64,000 nt of DNA from Hyunsoonleella jejuensis (GCF_900111025.1 NZ_FOFN01000001.1:868001-932000), one strand, 5' to 3'. Positions 35,090 to 44,885 are shown, counted from the first letter of the stretch. Numbers and translations: made by a program. The notes: generated from the sequence alone by a model not told the origin.

Positions 35090-35184
35090 CCGTGAGAATT
35101 ATTCTTAAAACCTGTCAAAAATCATATTATAGGTCTTTTTTAATAACAATGAAGTATAAAAAAGGTATAGGACCAAAAAAAGCG

Positions 35185-36363
35185 CTATTTAAAGGCGTTA
35201 AGGCCTGTGATGTCTAAGCCCGTAATCAATAAATGAATATCATGTGTACCTTCATAAGTAATCACACTTTCTAAATTCATAGCATGCCGCATAATACTGT
35301 ATTCGCCAGTAATTCCCATACCTCCTAATATTTGTCTTGCTTCACGCGCAATATGAATTGCCATATCAACATTATTACGTTTCGCCATAGATATTTGCGC
35401 GGAAGTTGCTGTACCATTTTCTCGCATTACGCCCAACCTCCATGCTAATAGTTGTGCTTTGGTAATTTCAGTAATCATTTCAGCAAGTTTCTTTTGCTGC
35501 AGTTGAAACTGGCCTATAGGTTTCCCAAATTGCAAGCGCTCCTTACTATACCTTAATGCTGTGTCATAACAATCCATAGCTGCGCCAATGGCTCCCCATG
35601 CGATACCATATCTTGCAGAATCTAAACAACCTAAAGGTGCGCCTAAGCCAGACTTATTGGGCAGTAAATTTTCTTTTGGCACTTTTACATTATCAAAAAT
35701 AAGCTCGCCGGTGGCTGATGCACGCAACGACCATTTATTATGTGTTTCAGGGGTGGTAAATCCTTCCATTCCTCGTTCTACAATTAACCCATGAATTCTA
35801 CCTTCTTCATTTTTGGCCCAAACAATAGCTATTTGCGCAAATGGCGCATTGCTTATCCACATTTTTGCACCGTTAAGTAAATAGTGGTCGCCTTTATCCT
35901 TAAAATTGGTGGTCATACCTCCAGGATTGCTACCATGGTCTGGTTCTGTTAATCCGAAACACCCCATCCATTCGCCGCTTGCTAATTTAGGTAGGTACTT
36001 TTGGCGTTGTTCTTCGTTTCCGTATTTCCAAATGGGATACATCACTAAAGAGGATTGTACAGATGCAGTAGACCGCACGCCTGAATCACCTCGCTCTATT
36101 TCTTGCATAATCAATCCGTATGAAATTTGATCTAAACCAGCGCCGCCATATTCCATAGGAATATATGGGCCAAAAGCGCCAATTTCAGCGAGACCACTAA
36201 TAATTTGATTTGGAAACTCTCCTTTTTGTGCATAGTCTTCAATAATGGGAGACACCTCTCGTTTAACCCATTCTCGGGCAGCACCACGTACCAGTTTATG
36301 CTCATCGGTAAGTAATTCGTCTAAATTGTAGTAATCTGGAGCTTCAAATAGGTCTGGCTTCAT
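35185..36363 (-). CDS. gcdH: Glutaryl-CoA dehydrogenase (acyl-CoA dehydrogenase family)
   Basis: 392 residues, family length. Acyl-CoA dehydrogenase signatures GCFGLTEPDHGSNPGGM (FAD loop) and GGMGITGEYSIMRH. The catalytic base Glu371 lies in TYEGTHDIH near the C-terminus and the Arg of RSTASVQSSLVMYPI corresponds to the substrate-carboxylate Arg of glutaryl-CoA dehydrogenase, which separates it from short-chain enzymes. It oxidises and decarboxylates glutaryl-CoA to crotonyl-CoA in lysine/tryptophan degradation, passing electrons to ETF. The saccharopine dehydrogenase at 9.9 kb could act in the same pathway, though not in the same operon. Confidence 0.9.
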   Translation of the reverse strand: MKPDLFEAPDYYNLDELLTDEHKLVRGAAREWVKREVSPIIEDYAQKGEFPNQIISGLAEIGAFGPYIPMEYGGAGLDQISYGLIMQEIERGDSGVRSTASVQSSLVMYPIWKYGNEEQRQKYLPKLASGEWMGCFGLTEPDHGSNPGGMTTNFKDKGDHYLLNGAKMWISNAPFAQIAIVWAKNEEGRIHGLIVERGMEGFTTPETHNKWSLRASATGELIFDNVKVPKENLLPNKSGLGAPLGCLDSARYGIAWGAIGAAMDCYDTALRYSKERLQFGKPIGQFQLQQKKLAEMITEITKAQLLAWRLGVMRENGTATSAQISMAKRNNVDMAIHIAREARQILGGMGITGEYSIMRHAMNLESVITYEGTHDIHLLITGLDITGLNAFK

Positions 36364-36469
36364 AGCAACATCAATGAGGTTTAAAAATGAGAATTAGCAA
36401 CGAATCTTATGTTTTTTTAAGAATTCATCATTTAATTTTATCAAATTTAAAGAATATTTATTGATATCA

Positions 36470-37186
36470 TTACATTTTCAAGTAGAAATCTTTAGTTAGG
36501 TCAATATAATCTTGGGTGTATTGGTGTCTTTGGGTTTCAATAACCAGTTCGCGAATTATGATATTGCTTTTGTGGAAAGAAAATTCAATAAGGCTTCGCT
36601 TTATATCGGAAGTTGGATTGCCTTTAACGCGTAAAATACGATTTGGAAACAGATGAATAAGACTAGCTTCTTCTATATATTTTTTTTCTTCTTTAAAAGG
36701 GAGGACTATAGAAAACTTACCTTTATCTGATAGAAATTTAACAACAGCCAAAATGATATGTTCCATTGGCATGGCATCGCTAAAACGAGCTAAATCTCTA
36801 GATGTATTATTTGTTTTGTAATCTTCGGAATAAAAGGGTGGATTGCAAATAATAAGATCAAATTTTTCATCAACAGCTTCAATGTACTCTAATAGAGACG
36901 CATGAAAACAAAAAAGTCTGTCGTTCCAAGGTGAGTTTTCAAAGTTTTCAGCGCATTGTTCAAAGGCATCATCATCAATTTCTATAGCTTCTATTTGTTG
37001 TGCATTGCTTCGTTGTGCCATCATGAGGCTTAAAATACCTGTACCAGCACCAATATCTAAAATATTATAAGGATTGTGTTTAACCGAAGTCCATGCACCT
37101 AAAAGCACGCCATCTGTACCTACTTTCATGGCACATTGGTCTTGTTGAATAGAGAATTGTTTAAATTGAAAAAGTTGTTCAGACAT
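36470..37186 (-). CDS. trmN6: tRNA1(Val) (adenine(37)-N6)-methyltransferase
   Basis: 238 residues. Class I SAM-dependent methyltransferase: CAMKVGTDGVLLGAW (substrate/SAM N-terminal signature of the YfiC family), LDIGAGTGILSLM (motif I), EIDDDAFEQC (motif II) and the base-binding ICNPPFY (motif IV, NPPF), which is the adenine-N6 hallmark. It modifies A37 of tRNA-Val. The start lies 3 bp after the rimM stop, so both are probably co-transcribed with rimM first. Confidence 0.9.
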   Translation of the reverse strand: MSEQLFQFKQFSIQQDQCAMKVGTDGVLLGAWTSVKHNPYNILDIGAGTGILSLMMAQRSNAQQIEAIEIDDDAFEQCAENFENSPWNDRLFCFHASLLEYIEAVDEKFDLIICNPPFYSEDYKTNNTSRDLARFSDAMPMEHIILAVVKFLSDKGKFSIVLPFKEEKKYIEEASLIHLFPNRILRVKGNPTSDIKRSLIEFSFHKSNIIIRELVIETQRHQYTQDYIDLTKDFYLKM

Positions 37187-37189
37187 AAC

Positions 37190-37720
37190 CTATTCCTCTA
37201 GATATAAATCAATTAAACCTTCAGGTGTTTCAACAAGAATAGTTTTGTTGTCTCTGTCTACGGTTATTATAAATTCATCATTCATCGGGATTAAAATCTC
37301 AGTACCATTCCTGTCAATTTCAAAAAGCGATTGCGCAGTAGTATCATTAATTGCTTTTATAGTGCCGACATCTCCAAAGTTTTTATCTCTTACGGTAAAC
37401 CCAATTACTTCATGGAAGTAAAATTTGTTGCCTTCAAGTTTAGGTAATAAATCGAGAGGTAGAAATAAACCACATTTCATAATAGCGTCTGCATCTACTT
37501 CAGTATCTACATCTTCAAATTTAAGCCTGAGTAATTCAGATTTGTGAAGTTGGGAATGTTCTACAAAAAAAGGAACAAGATTGTTACGCAATTCTAAAAA
37601 AATAGCATCAAGATTTTCGTAAAGTTCTGGTTGGTCTGTGTCTAATTTTGCTAGAACCTCACCTTTAAAGCTATACTTTTTTACAATTTTACCTAAGTAA
37701 AAACAATCTTCTTTTTTCAT
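37190..37720 (-). CDS. rimM: Ribosome maturation factor RimM
   Basis: 176 residues. N-terminal RimM beta-barrel (YLGKIVKKYSFKGEVLAKLDTD, about 7-28) and C-terminal PRC-barrel (about 100-175: FYFHEVIGFTVRDKNFGDVG and EILIPMNDEFIITVDRDN). RimM binds S19 and helps 30S head maturation. It is downstream of rpsP on the same strand, as in most bacteria, but the two are separated by about 200 bp holding repeats and a terminator, so rimM may have a separate promoter here. Confidence 0.94.
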   Translation of the reverse strand: MKKEDCFYLGKIVKKYSFKGEVLAKLDTDQPELYENLDAIFLELRNNLVPFFVEHSQLHKSELLRLKFEDVDTEVDADAIMKCGLFLPLDLLPKLEGNKFYFHEVIGFTVRDKNFGDVGTIKAINDTTAQSLFEIDRNGTEILIPMNDEFIITVDRDNKTILVETPEGLIDLYLEE

Positions 37721-37736
37721 GACAAATTATTTATTT

Positions 37737-37830
37737 GTCACCCTGAACTGTCACACTGAGCTTGTCGAAGTGTTGTTTCAGGGTCTTAATTATTAATTAT
37801 TTAATGAAGATCCCGCTCTTCAGCGGAATT
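37737..37830. repeat. Composite of two short palindromic intergenic repeats
   Basis: CACCCTGAAC and GTTTCAGGGT bracket a second inverted repeat CACTGAGCTTGTCGAAGTG (37754-37772). About 30 bp on, GATCCCGCTCTTCAGCGGAA is a further short palindromic element. The TGAGC-n-GTCGAAG core recurs, inverted, inside the structured element at 45.2 kb. Confidence 0.5.
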
Positions 37831-37870
37831 TGTTCAATTACGTATTTTGTGAGCCAAAATACTATTTCAC

Positions 37871-37900
37871 AAAAAAACTCCGATATTTCTATCGGAGTTT
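37871..37900 (-). terminator. Terminator of rpsP (minus strand)
   Basis: ACTCCGATA pairs with TATCGGAGT around a TTTC loop; on the minus strand it ends in seven T. It lies 21 bp after the rpsP stop. Confidence 0.85.
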
Positions 37901-37921
37901 AAAAGTATAAAAAATTAATTT

Positions 37922-38479
37922 TTATTCTTCTTCTTTTTCACCTGCTTCAGATTCTGCAGCCGCAGCACTTTCTTCAGCAGCTTCTTCTAAAGCTTCAACT
38001 TCTTCACTCGCATCTTCAGCTTCTTCAACAACAGGAGCAGCCGCAGCTATTCTTGCTTCATTAACTGCCTTTTCAGCTGCTAATGCATCTGCTTTAGCCT
38101 TAGCTTCAGCTTCTGATAACCCTTCGACTTTCGCTTGAATTTTAGCTTCTTTTTCTTCTAACCAAGCAGTAAATTTTGCTTCCGCTTGCTCTTCAGTTAA
38201 AGCACCTTTTTTAACACCACCTGCAAGATGGTTTTTTAATAAAGCACCTCTGTAAGATAGAAGTGTTCTTGCTGTATCGGTTGGTTGTGCACCATTTTGT
38301 AACCATTTTACAGCGCCATCAACGTCTAATTCTACAGTTGCTGGGTTTGTGTTAGGATTGTAAGCACCCAATTTTTCTAGGTATTTACCATCTCTTTTTG
38401 ATCGTGAGTCTGCTGCTACGATCCAGTAGAAAGGTTTCCCTTTTTTACCGTGTCTTTGTAATCTAATTTTTACTGGCAT
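37922..38479 (-). CDS. rpsP: 30S ribosomal protein S16 with long acidic C-terminal tail
   Basis: 185 residues. Residues 1-80 are canonical bS16 ([21 protein letters not shown], then [17 protein letters not shown]). The remaining about 100 residues are an extension: a basic/Gln link then Ala/Glu-rich coiled helix ([20 protein letters not shown]) ending in a strongly acidic [13 protein letters not shown]-type tail. Most bacterial S16 proteins stop near 80-90 residues; tails of this kind are usual in Bacteroidota and their function is unknown. Its own promoter (TTG-N17-TATATTTG) and a terminator are readable on either side. Confidence 0.95.
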   Translation of the reverse strand: MPVKIRLQRHGKKGKPFYWIVAADSRSKRDGKYLEKLGAYNPNTNPATVELDVDGAVKWLQNGAQPTDTARTLLSYRGALLKNHLAGGVKKGALTEEQAEAKFTAWLEEKEAKIQAKVEGLSEAEAKAKADALAAEKAVNEARIAAAAPVVEEAEDASEEVEALEEAAEESAAAAESEAGEKEEE

Positions 38480-38526
38480 AGTAATTAATTATTTGAGGTT
38501 CTCGACCTCGGTTATTAATGAGGGCG

Positions 38527-38554
38527 CAAATATACCATATTTTTTGAATTCCAA
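38527..38554 (-). promoter_or_regulatory. Promoter of rpsP (minus strand)
   Basis: On the minus strand TTG (38552-38554), a 17-nt spacer and TATATTTG (38527-38534), 47 bp before the ATG. Between them and the start lies a small GAGGT/ACCTC hairpin that may sit in the leader. Confidence 0.65.
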
Positions 38555-38612
38555 TAGAATTTTTGATTCGAAATTTTATTTTTTAATATCTGGAAATTAA
38601 TGGGTTAAAAAC

Positions 38613-39680
38613 TTAAAACAATAAACAAGTTGGATTAGGTAGTTCAATGCTTTGTAAAAAAGATAATTTGCCGGTTTTGGTATCTATTTTAAACACTGAA
38701 ATGTTACTACTTCTTCTATTGGCAACAAGAAGAAATTTTCCAGAGGGATCTAGTGTAAAATTTCGTGGCCAGTTGCCTTCTGTACTTACGTTTTCAATAC
38801 GTTCAATGGTGCCGTCTTCTATGTTTCTACTAAAAAGGGCAATTGTGTTTTCACCACGATTAGAACCGTACAAGAAACGCTCATCTTTTGATAAATGGAT
38901 ATCAGCACATGCCACTTGTCCCTCATAATCATCGTTTAGGGTAGTATCAAAATCAATGCGGTTAAAACCAGAAGCTGTTTTTTCAATAGAAGTTATGGAG
39001 CCGCCATATTCATTAATCACATAAATAAATCTATCGTCTTTGGTGAGCGCGAAATGACGTGGGCCCGGGTTTCCTTGCATGTCAACAATAGCATCAGATT
39101 TTAAAATGTAATTTCCGTTGTCCAGTACATAATGATAAACCGCATTATTACCTAAGTCGGCGACATATAAGTCATTATTATGAAACTGTGCTGAATGTGC
39201 TCTTGCGGGTTTGTCGCCTTTATTATGATTAAAAACTTGTGATGCTTCATTTAAGCTTCCATCAGTATTAATATCATATATAGCAATAGTGCCACCACCG
39301 TAATTAGAAACCACTGTTTTCGTGCCTATTTCATTTACAGCAATATGGCATGGCCCTTTGCCATTGCTGCTCACAGAGTTAACCAATTTGAGTTTGTCTT
39401 CACTATGTAATTTAAAGGAAGATACACCTGTTTCCTCACTGCCTTCGCCCACAGCATATATGAATTTCTTGTTAGGAGCAAATGCAATAAAAGTAGGGCT
39501 TTTAGCTTCTGCAGCTAATGTGATGTTAGAGACTTCTCCTGTTTTAGAATTAAAATCTACCTTATAAATACCTTTACTTTCTCCTTCACTACCTGTACCT
39601 ATATATAATGGTGTGTTTTGTGATTTACAGTTCAAAAAAAATAATGGAATTGCTAGTAAAATAAAGCGTTTAACCGTCAT
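38613..39680 (-). CDS. Lactonase-fold lipoprotein (YbhE-type 7-bladed beta-propeller)
   Basis: 355 residues. Lipoprotein signal with Cys18 (FFLNCKSQN). The mature chain shows repeated blade motifs of the 6-phosphogluconolactonase/YbhE type: FIAFAPNKKFIYAVGEG, HIAVNEIGTKTVVSNYGGG, PRHFALTKDDRFIYVINE and PRNFTLDPSGKFLLVANR. Cytosolic YbhE hydrolyses 6-phosphogluconolactone; this secreted, lipid-anchored form more likely acts on another lactone or is a binding propeller. It stands alone between rpsP and the PA2169-family gene. Confidence 0.85.
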   Translation of the reverse strand: MTVKRFILLAIPLFFLNCKSQNTPLYIGTGSEGESKGIYKVDFNSKTGEVSNITLAAEAKSPTFIAFAPNKKFIYAVGEGSEETGVSSFKLHSEDKLKLVNSVSSNGKGPCHIAVNEIGTKTVVSNYGGGTIAIYDINTDGSLNEASQVFNHNKGDKPARAHSAQFHNNDLYVADLGNNAVYHYVLDNGNYILKSDAIVDMQGNPGPRHFALTKDDRFIYVINEYGGSITSIEKTASGFNRIDFDTTLNDDYEGQVACADIHLSKDERFLYGSNRGENTIALFSRNIEDGTIERIENVSTEGNWPRNFTLDPSGKFLLVANRRSSNISVFKIDTKTGKLSFLQSIELPNPTCLLF

Positions 39681-39877
39681 AATGTTAAAATTTAAAAGCC
39701 TAATTTATGATAAATTATCTTAAATGAGCTTCTATTATGTTAATCATTCTTAAAACTATGATAAACCCTGTTAAATAGCTTGACAGAAAGCTTTATTTGC
39801 TGTATATTAAGATTGCAGATGTGAAACAATATGCATCTTAAAAAAAAATATTGAAATTTAAAAATGAAAATGATATT

Positions 39878-40327
39878 ATGAAGTACACTGAGAAAATTTC
39901 AAACAAGTTAAACGAGTTATTAATAAAGAATTATGATGCCGAAAAAGGGTATCTTAATGCTGCTGAAAACGTAGATAGTCCAACTTTAAAAATCTTTTTT
40001 AAGCGAAGAGCAACCGAGCGTAGTGAATTTGCTAAAGAGATTAGGGCAGAAATTTTGCGCTATGGTGAAGATCTAAAAGATTCAGGTAGCTTTAAAGGCG
40101 CAGTACATAGAAACTGGATGAGTTTAAAATCGCTATTTTCAACTAACGATGAAGAAGCAATCTTAGAAGAAGCTATAAGGGGCGAAGAGGCGAGTCTAGA
40201 AGAGTACGATGAAATCTTGAAGGATAGAACCTTACCGCCGACTATCGATGCTATGTTATCTAGACATAGAAGTTCAATTCAGTCAGCCATTAATACTGAA
40301 AAAGTACACGAAGAGTTAGTGTCATAG
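39878..40327 (+). CDS. PA2169-family four-helix-bundle protein (DUF2383)
   Basis: 149 residues from the ATG at 39878; the in-frame TTG at 39851 would add MKFKNENDI, and the ATG fits the family start MKYTEKISNKLNELL. Helical throughout: NKLNELLIKNYDAEKGYLNAAENV, then FFKRRATERSEFAKEI and EAIRGEEASLEEYDEILKD, the ferritin-like pattern of PA2169/DUF2383 proteins. These are stress-related proteins of unknown activity; the Glu residues could bind metal. A strong terminator follows. Confidence 0.85.
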   Translation: MKYTEKISNKLNELLIKNYDAEKGYLNAAENVDSPTLKIFFKRRATERSEFAKEIRAEILRYGEDLKDSGSFKGAVHRNWMSLKSLFSTNDEEAILEEAIRGEEASLEEYDEILKDRTLPPTIDAMLSRHRSSIQSAINTEKVHEELVS

Positions 40328-40350
40328 ACATTAATTATTTGGGTTAAGTA

Positions 40351-40389
40351 AAAAATCCCGCTTGATTTTTATCAAGCGGGATTTTTTTT
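40351..40389 (+). terminator. Terminator of the PA2169-family gene
   Basis: AAATCCCGCTTGAT (40353-40366) pairs with ATCAAGCGGGATTT (40371-40384), preceded by A's and followed by a run of T. Confidence 0.92.
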
Positions 40390-40499
40390 GTTCAAAACTC
40401 TTAATAACTCCGTTTTAAATAAGTGCAAAATCTACCTATTTTTATATGCTCGTTATTTTTTTGTTAGCGGTTAAACGAATCAACAAATAAACACCTTAT

Positions 40500-43400
40500 A
40501 TGTACTTAATTTTTGATACAGAAACCACAGGTTTACCAAAACGCTGGGACGCACCAATTACAGATGTTGATAACTGGCCGAGGTGTATACAAATTGCATG
40601 GCAACTTCATGATGCGATGGGGAACTGTATTGATCATCAAGATTACTTGGTGAAACCTGAAGGATTTAATATTCCATATGATGCTGAGAAAATTCATGGC
40701 ATTTCTACCGAATTAGCAGAGGAGCAAGGTGTGCCTTTAGCAGAAGTTCTAGAAAAGTTTAACGAAGCTCTAGGTAAAACCAAATTTGTTGTAGGCCAGA
40801 ATGTAAAGTTCGATTTGAACATCATGGGTGCGGAGTTTGTGCGAGGCGATGTTGCAAATCCGCTACAAGAACTTCCCGTTTTAGACACCTGTACAGAGCA
40901 TACGGCGCAATTATGTCAGATTCCAGGAGGACGTTACGGTAAATTTAAACTACCAACCTTAACTGAGCTCCATGAGTTTTTGTTCAATGAACCATTCGCT
41001 GAAGCCCATAATGCCACTGCCGATGTAGAAGCAACAACGCGCTGTTTTTTAGAGCTGGTACGCTTAAGCGAATACACTAAAGAACAGCTCGATGTTCAGC
41101 CTGATTATTTTAAGAACTTCAAACAAGCGAATCCTGACACGATTCAAACCATCGGATTAAAGCACGTTAATCTTAAAAAAGAAAGTGCTAAAATTAGGGA
41201 GCGCGTTAAAAAGACGAAATCTAGTATTTCGTCTGAAGAGATAAAACAAAATGTATCCGATTTAGCCAATGTAGAATTTGTGCATTTGCATAACCATTCC
41301 CAGTTTTCGGTATTGCAGTCTACCATGAGTGTGTCAGATTTAGCAAGTGCAGCAGCAGAGCATCATATGCCAGCGGTAGCATTAACGGATCACGCGAATA
41401 TGATGGGCGCATTTCATTTTATAAATGCGATAAACAAAGTGAATAGCGGTATCAAGGCAAAAAATGCTGAAGCCGAAGAAAAAGGAGAAACTACTGAAGT
41501 AAAACTTATAAAGCCTATTGTGGGCTGCGAATTTTTTGTTTGTGAAGACCATACCGATAAAACCAGAAAAGATAATGGTTATCAAATAGTTTTACTTGCA
41601 AAGAATAAAAATGGCTATCACAATTTAGCAAAACTATCTTCTCATGCCTTTGTAGATGGGTTTTATTATTTACCAAGAATTGATAAAAAATTGATTCAGC
41701 AATACAAGGAAGATTTAATTGTGTTGACTGGAAATTTATATGGCGAAGTGCCAAGTAAAGTTTTAAATATTGGAGAGAATCAAGCTGAAGAAGCTTTGCT
41801 TTGGTGGAAGAATGAGTTTGGCGACGATTTGTACGTAGAGTTAATGCGCCATAATCAAGAGGATGAAAACCGTGTTAATCCAACCTTGATTAAATTGGCA
41901 AAAAAGCATGATGTAAAACTAGTTGCAACTAATAACACCTACTACCAAAAACAAGAAGATGCCAACGCGCATGATATTTTATTGTGTGTAAAAGATGGTG
42001 AAAAACAGGCTACACCAATTGGTCGTGGTCGCGGGTATCGTTACGGGTTGCCTAACCAAGAATACTATTTTAAGTCTTCAGAAGAAATGAAGGCGCTATT
42101 TCGAGATATTCCCGAAGCAATTTTAAATGTTCAAGAAGTGGTTGATAAAGTGGAAGCATTTCAATTGGCGCGTGATGTTTTGTTGCCTGCTTTCGATATT
42201 CCAGATGAATTCAAACATGAGGAGGATGAGGTTGATGGTGGTAAGCGTGGTGAGAATGCCTATTTAAGACATTTGGTGTATGAAGGTGCCAAAAAGCGTT
42301 ATGGTGAACCGCTTTCAGAAGAAGTTACAGAACGTCTCGATTTTGAGTTAAACGTTATTGAAAATACGGGTTATCCCGGATATTTCTTAATTGTTGAAGA
42401 CTTTATCCGCGAAGCCAGAAATATGGATGTTTCTGTGGGTCCAGGTCGCGGTTCTGCAGCAGGTTCTGTAGCTGCATACTGTTTATGGATTACAAATATT
42501 GATCCGCTGAAGTACGATTTGCTTTTTGAGCGTTTTTTAAATCCAGATCGTATCAGTATGCCAGATATCGATATCGATTTTGATGATGAAGGAAGAAGTC
42601 GTGTTATGGATTACGTGATTGAAAAATATGGCGCTAACCAAGTGGCTCAAATTATTACGTATGGTACTATGGCGGCAAAATCGTCTATTCGTGATACCGC
42701 GCGAGTACTGGATTTACCATTATTTGACGCCGATAGAATTGCGAAACTAATACCAAATATGTCTAAACTGAATAAGATTTTTGGTTTAGATGAAAAGGAG
42801 CTCGGAAAGAAATTTAGGGCAGAAGATTTAGAAAAAGTCAACCAACTTCTAAATATTTCTGAAGGAAGTGATTTAGAAGCTGAAACCGTGAATACGGCCC
42901 GAGCGCTTGAAGGTTCGGTAAGAAATACAGGGATTCATGCTTGTGGTGTTATTATCACACCAGATGACATTACCAAGTTCGTTCCAGTAGCCACGGCAAA
43001 GGATTCTGATTTATATGTGACGCAGTTTGACAATTCTGTTGTAGAATCTGCCGGCTTATTGAAAATGGATTTCTTAGGATTAAAGACGCTTACTTTAATT
43101 AAGGATACCGTTAAAATCGTTAAAGCCAAACATGACGTTCAGTTAGAGCCTGAGAGTTTTCCTTTAGATGATGAAAAGACGTATGAGTTATTTCAAAGAG
43201 GGGAAACTATTGGTGTATTCCAGTACGAATCTCCCGGAATGCAAAAACACCTTCGTGATTTAAAACCAACAGTTTTTGAAGATTTAATTGCAATGAATGC
43301 GCTTTATCGTCCAGGGCCAATGGAATATATTCCAAGTTTCGTAAGAAGAAAACATGGTGATGAAGACATCGAATACGATTTGCCAGCCATGGAAGAATAC

Positions 43401-44885
43401 CTAAAGGAAACCTATGGTATAACCGTGTATCAAGAGCAGGTGATGTTATTGTCGCAAAAATTGGCAGATTTTACCAAAGGTGAAGCTGATGTACTCCGTA
43501 AAGCGATGGGGAAAAAGCAAATCGCGGTTCTAGCAAAAATGAAACCTAAGTTTATTGAACAAGCCACGGCCAATGGACATGACGCTAAAGTTTTAGAAAA
43601 AGTATGGAAGGACTGGGAAGCGTTTGCGAGTTACGCCTTTAATAAATCACATTCCACATGTTATGCGTGGATTGCCTACCAAACAGCTTATTTAAAAGCG
43701 CATTATCCTGCAGAATATATGGCTGCGGTGCTCTCAAACAACATGAACGACATTAAGCAGGTAACGTTCTTTATGGAAGAGTGTAAACGCATGAAGTTGG
43801 ATGTTTTAGGGCCAGATGTGAACGAGAGTTACTATAAATTTTCTGTAAATAAAGACGGTGCAGTGCGTTTCGGTATGGGTGCCATAAAAGGTGTAGGCCA
43901 TGGAGCAGTAATGACTATTGTAGAAAACAGAAAAAAAGAGGGACCATATAAATCTATTTTCGATTTAGCAAAGCGTATTGATTTGCGAGCGGCTAATAAA
44001 AAAGCCTTTGAAAACTTAGCCTTGGCAGGTGGTTTCGATGGGTTGGGAGACACTCATCGTGCACAATACTTTCATGATGATGGAGACGGCATTACCTTTT
44101 TAGAGAAAGCCATTAAATATGCACAGAAGTACAAGGAAAATGAAAATTCTGCACAGGTAAGCCTATTTGGAGAGGCTAGCGATGTACAAATACCAGAGCC
44201 AGAAGTGCCGCCTTGTGAAGAGTGGGGCACTATGAAGACCTTGAGTAAAGAGCGGGAAGTCGTTGGGGTTTATATTTCCGGTCATCCATTAGACGATTTT
44301 AAAACGGAGATGAACACCTTTTGTAATGCTACAGTGGGCATGTTTAATAACTTGGAGCCTTATGTAAACCGAGAATTAGTATTTGGAGGTGTAGTGACCG
44401 ATGTGCAACACCGTGTGAGTAAACAAGGCAAAGGGTGGGCATTATTTACTGTTGAAGATTATACCGATAGTTACGAGTTTAGAATTTTTGGTGAAGAGTA
44501 TCTAAAGCATAGACATTTTTTGTTGCAGAATAATTTTGTGTTTGTAAAAACTTTTGTTCGAGAAGGATGGGTAAATAAGGATACAGGGAAAAAAAGTGAT
44601 CCGCGGTTACAATTCAACAGTTTCCAGTTATTGCATGATGTGATGGAACAGTATACAAAAAAACTATCCATACAGGTTGATATTAAAGATTTAACAGAGC
44701 AAAAAATAATTGCTTTAAAAGAGTTACTGCACATGCATCCAGGGAATCAAGCTTTAAATTTTTTAATATACGATACTAGGGAACAAATGAAATTAACGAT
44801 GCCAAGTAGAAAACAAAAGGTCAAGGTATCTCAGGAGTTATTAAATGAGTTAGAGGCCCAAGATTTTAGGTTTAAGTTGAATTAA
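40500..44885 (+). CDS. dnaE: DNA polymerase III alpha subunit with fused N-terminal proofreading exonuclease
   Basis: 1461 residues. Residues 1-185 are a DEDDh exonuclease: IFDTETTGLP (Asp, Glu), VGQNVKFDLNI (Asp) and the HNATADVEATTR (His-x4-Asp), all catalytic residues present. At about 265-380 a PHP domain follows (HLHNHSQFSVLQ, LTDHANMMGAFHF). The C-family polymerase core has its metal triad in MPDIDIDFDDEGRS (about 686-698) and the fingers/Fe-binding thumb beyond, ending in a helix-hairpin-helix and OB-fold region (GGVVTDVQHRVSKQGKGWALFT). Unlike Gram-positive PolC the exonuclease is at the N-terminus, before the PHP domain. It replicates the chromosome with the beta clamp. Confidence 0.95.
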   Translation: MYLIFDTETTGLPKRWDAPITDVDNWPRCIQIAWQLHDAMGNCIDHQDYLVKPEGFNIPYDAEKIHGISTELAEEQGVPLAEVLEKFNEALGKTKFVVGQNVKFDLNIMGAEFVRGDVANPLQELPVLDTCTEHTAQLCQIPGGRYGKFKLPTLTELHEFLFNEPFAEAHNATADVEATTRCFLELVRLSEYTKEQLDVQPDYFKNFKQANPDTIQTIGLKHVNLKKESAKIRERVKKTKSSISSEEIKQNVSDLANVEFVHLHNHSQFSVLQSTMSVSDLASAAAEHHMPAVALTDHANMMGAFHFINAINKVNSGIKAKNAEAEEKGETTEVKLIKPIVGCEFFVCEDHTDKTRKDNGYQIVLLAKNKNGYHNLAKLSSHAFVDGFYYLPRIDKKLIQQYKEDLIVLTGNLYGEVPSKVLNIGENQAEEALLWWKNEFGDDLYVELMRHNQEDENRVNPTLIKLAKKHDVKLVATNNTYYQKQEDANAHDILLCVKDGEKQATPIGRGRGYRYGLPNQEYYFKSSEEMKALFRDIPEAILNVQEVVDKVEAFQLARDVLLPAFDIPDEFKHEEDEVDGGKRGENAYLRHLVYEGAKKRYGEPLSEEVTERLDFELNVIENTGYPGYFLIVEDFIREARNMDVSVGPGRGSAAGSVAAYCLWITNIDPLKYDLLFERFLNPDRISMPDIDIDFDDEGRSRVMDYVIEKYGANQVAQIITYGTMAAKSSIRDTARVLDLPLFDADRIAKLIPNMSKLNKIFGLDEKELGKKFRAEDLEKVNQLLNISEGSDLEAETVNTARALEGSVRNTGIHACGVIITPDDITKFVPVATAKDSDLYVTQFDNSVVESAGLLKMDFLGLKTLTLIKDTVKIVKAKHDVQLEPESFPLDDEKTYELFQRGETIGVFQYESPGMQKHLRDLKPTVFEDLIAMNALYRPGPMEYIPSFVRRKHGDEDIEYDLPAMEEYLKETYGITVYQEQVMLLSQKLADFTKGEADVLRKAMGKKQIAVLAKMKPKFIEQATANGHDAKVLEKVWKDWEAFASYAFNKSHSTCYAWIAYQTAYLKAHYPAEYMAAVLSNNMNDIKQVTFFMEECKRMKLDVLGPDVNESYYKFSVNKDGAVRFGMGAIKGVGHGAVMTIVENRKKEGPYKSIFDLAKRIDLRAANKKAFENLALAGGFDGLGDTHRAQYFHDDGDGITFLEKAIKYAQKYKENENSAQVSLFGEASDVQIPEPEVPPCEEWGTMKTLSKEREVVGVYISGHPLDDFKTEMNTFCNATVGMFNNLEPYVNRELVFGGVVTDVQHRVSKQGKGWALFTVEDYTDSYEFRIFGEEYLKHRHFLLQNNFVFVKTFVREGWVNKDTGKKSDPRLQFNSFQLLHDVMEQYTKKLSIQVDIKDLTEQKIIALKELLHMHPGNQALNFLIYDTREQMKLTMPSRKQKVKVSQELLNELEAQDFRFKLN

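Noticed and set aside
40500-44885. Calling the polymerase PolC
   Set aside because: The exonuclease is N-terminal, not inside the PHP domain, and core motifs follow DnaE order.
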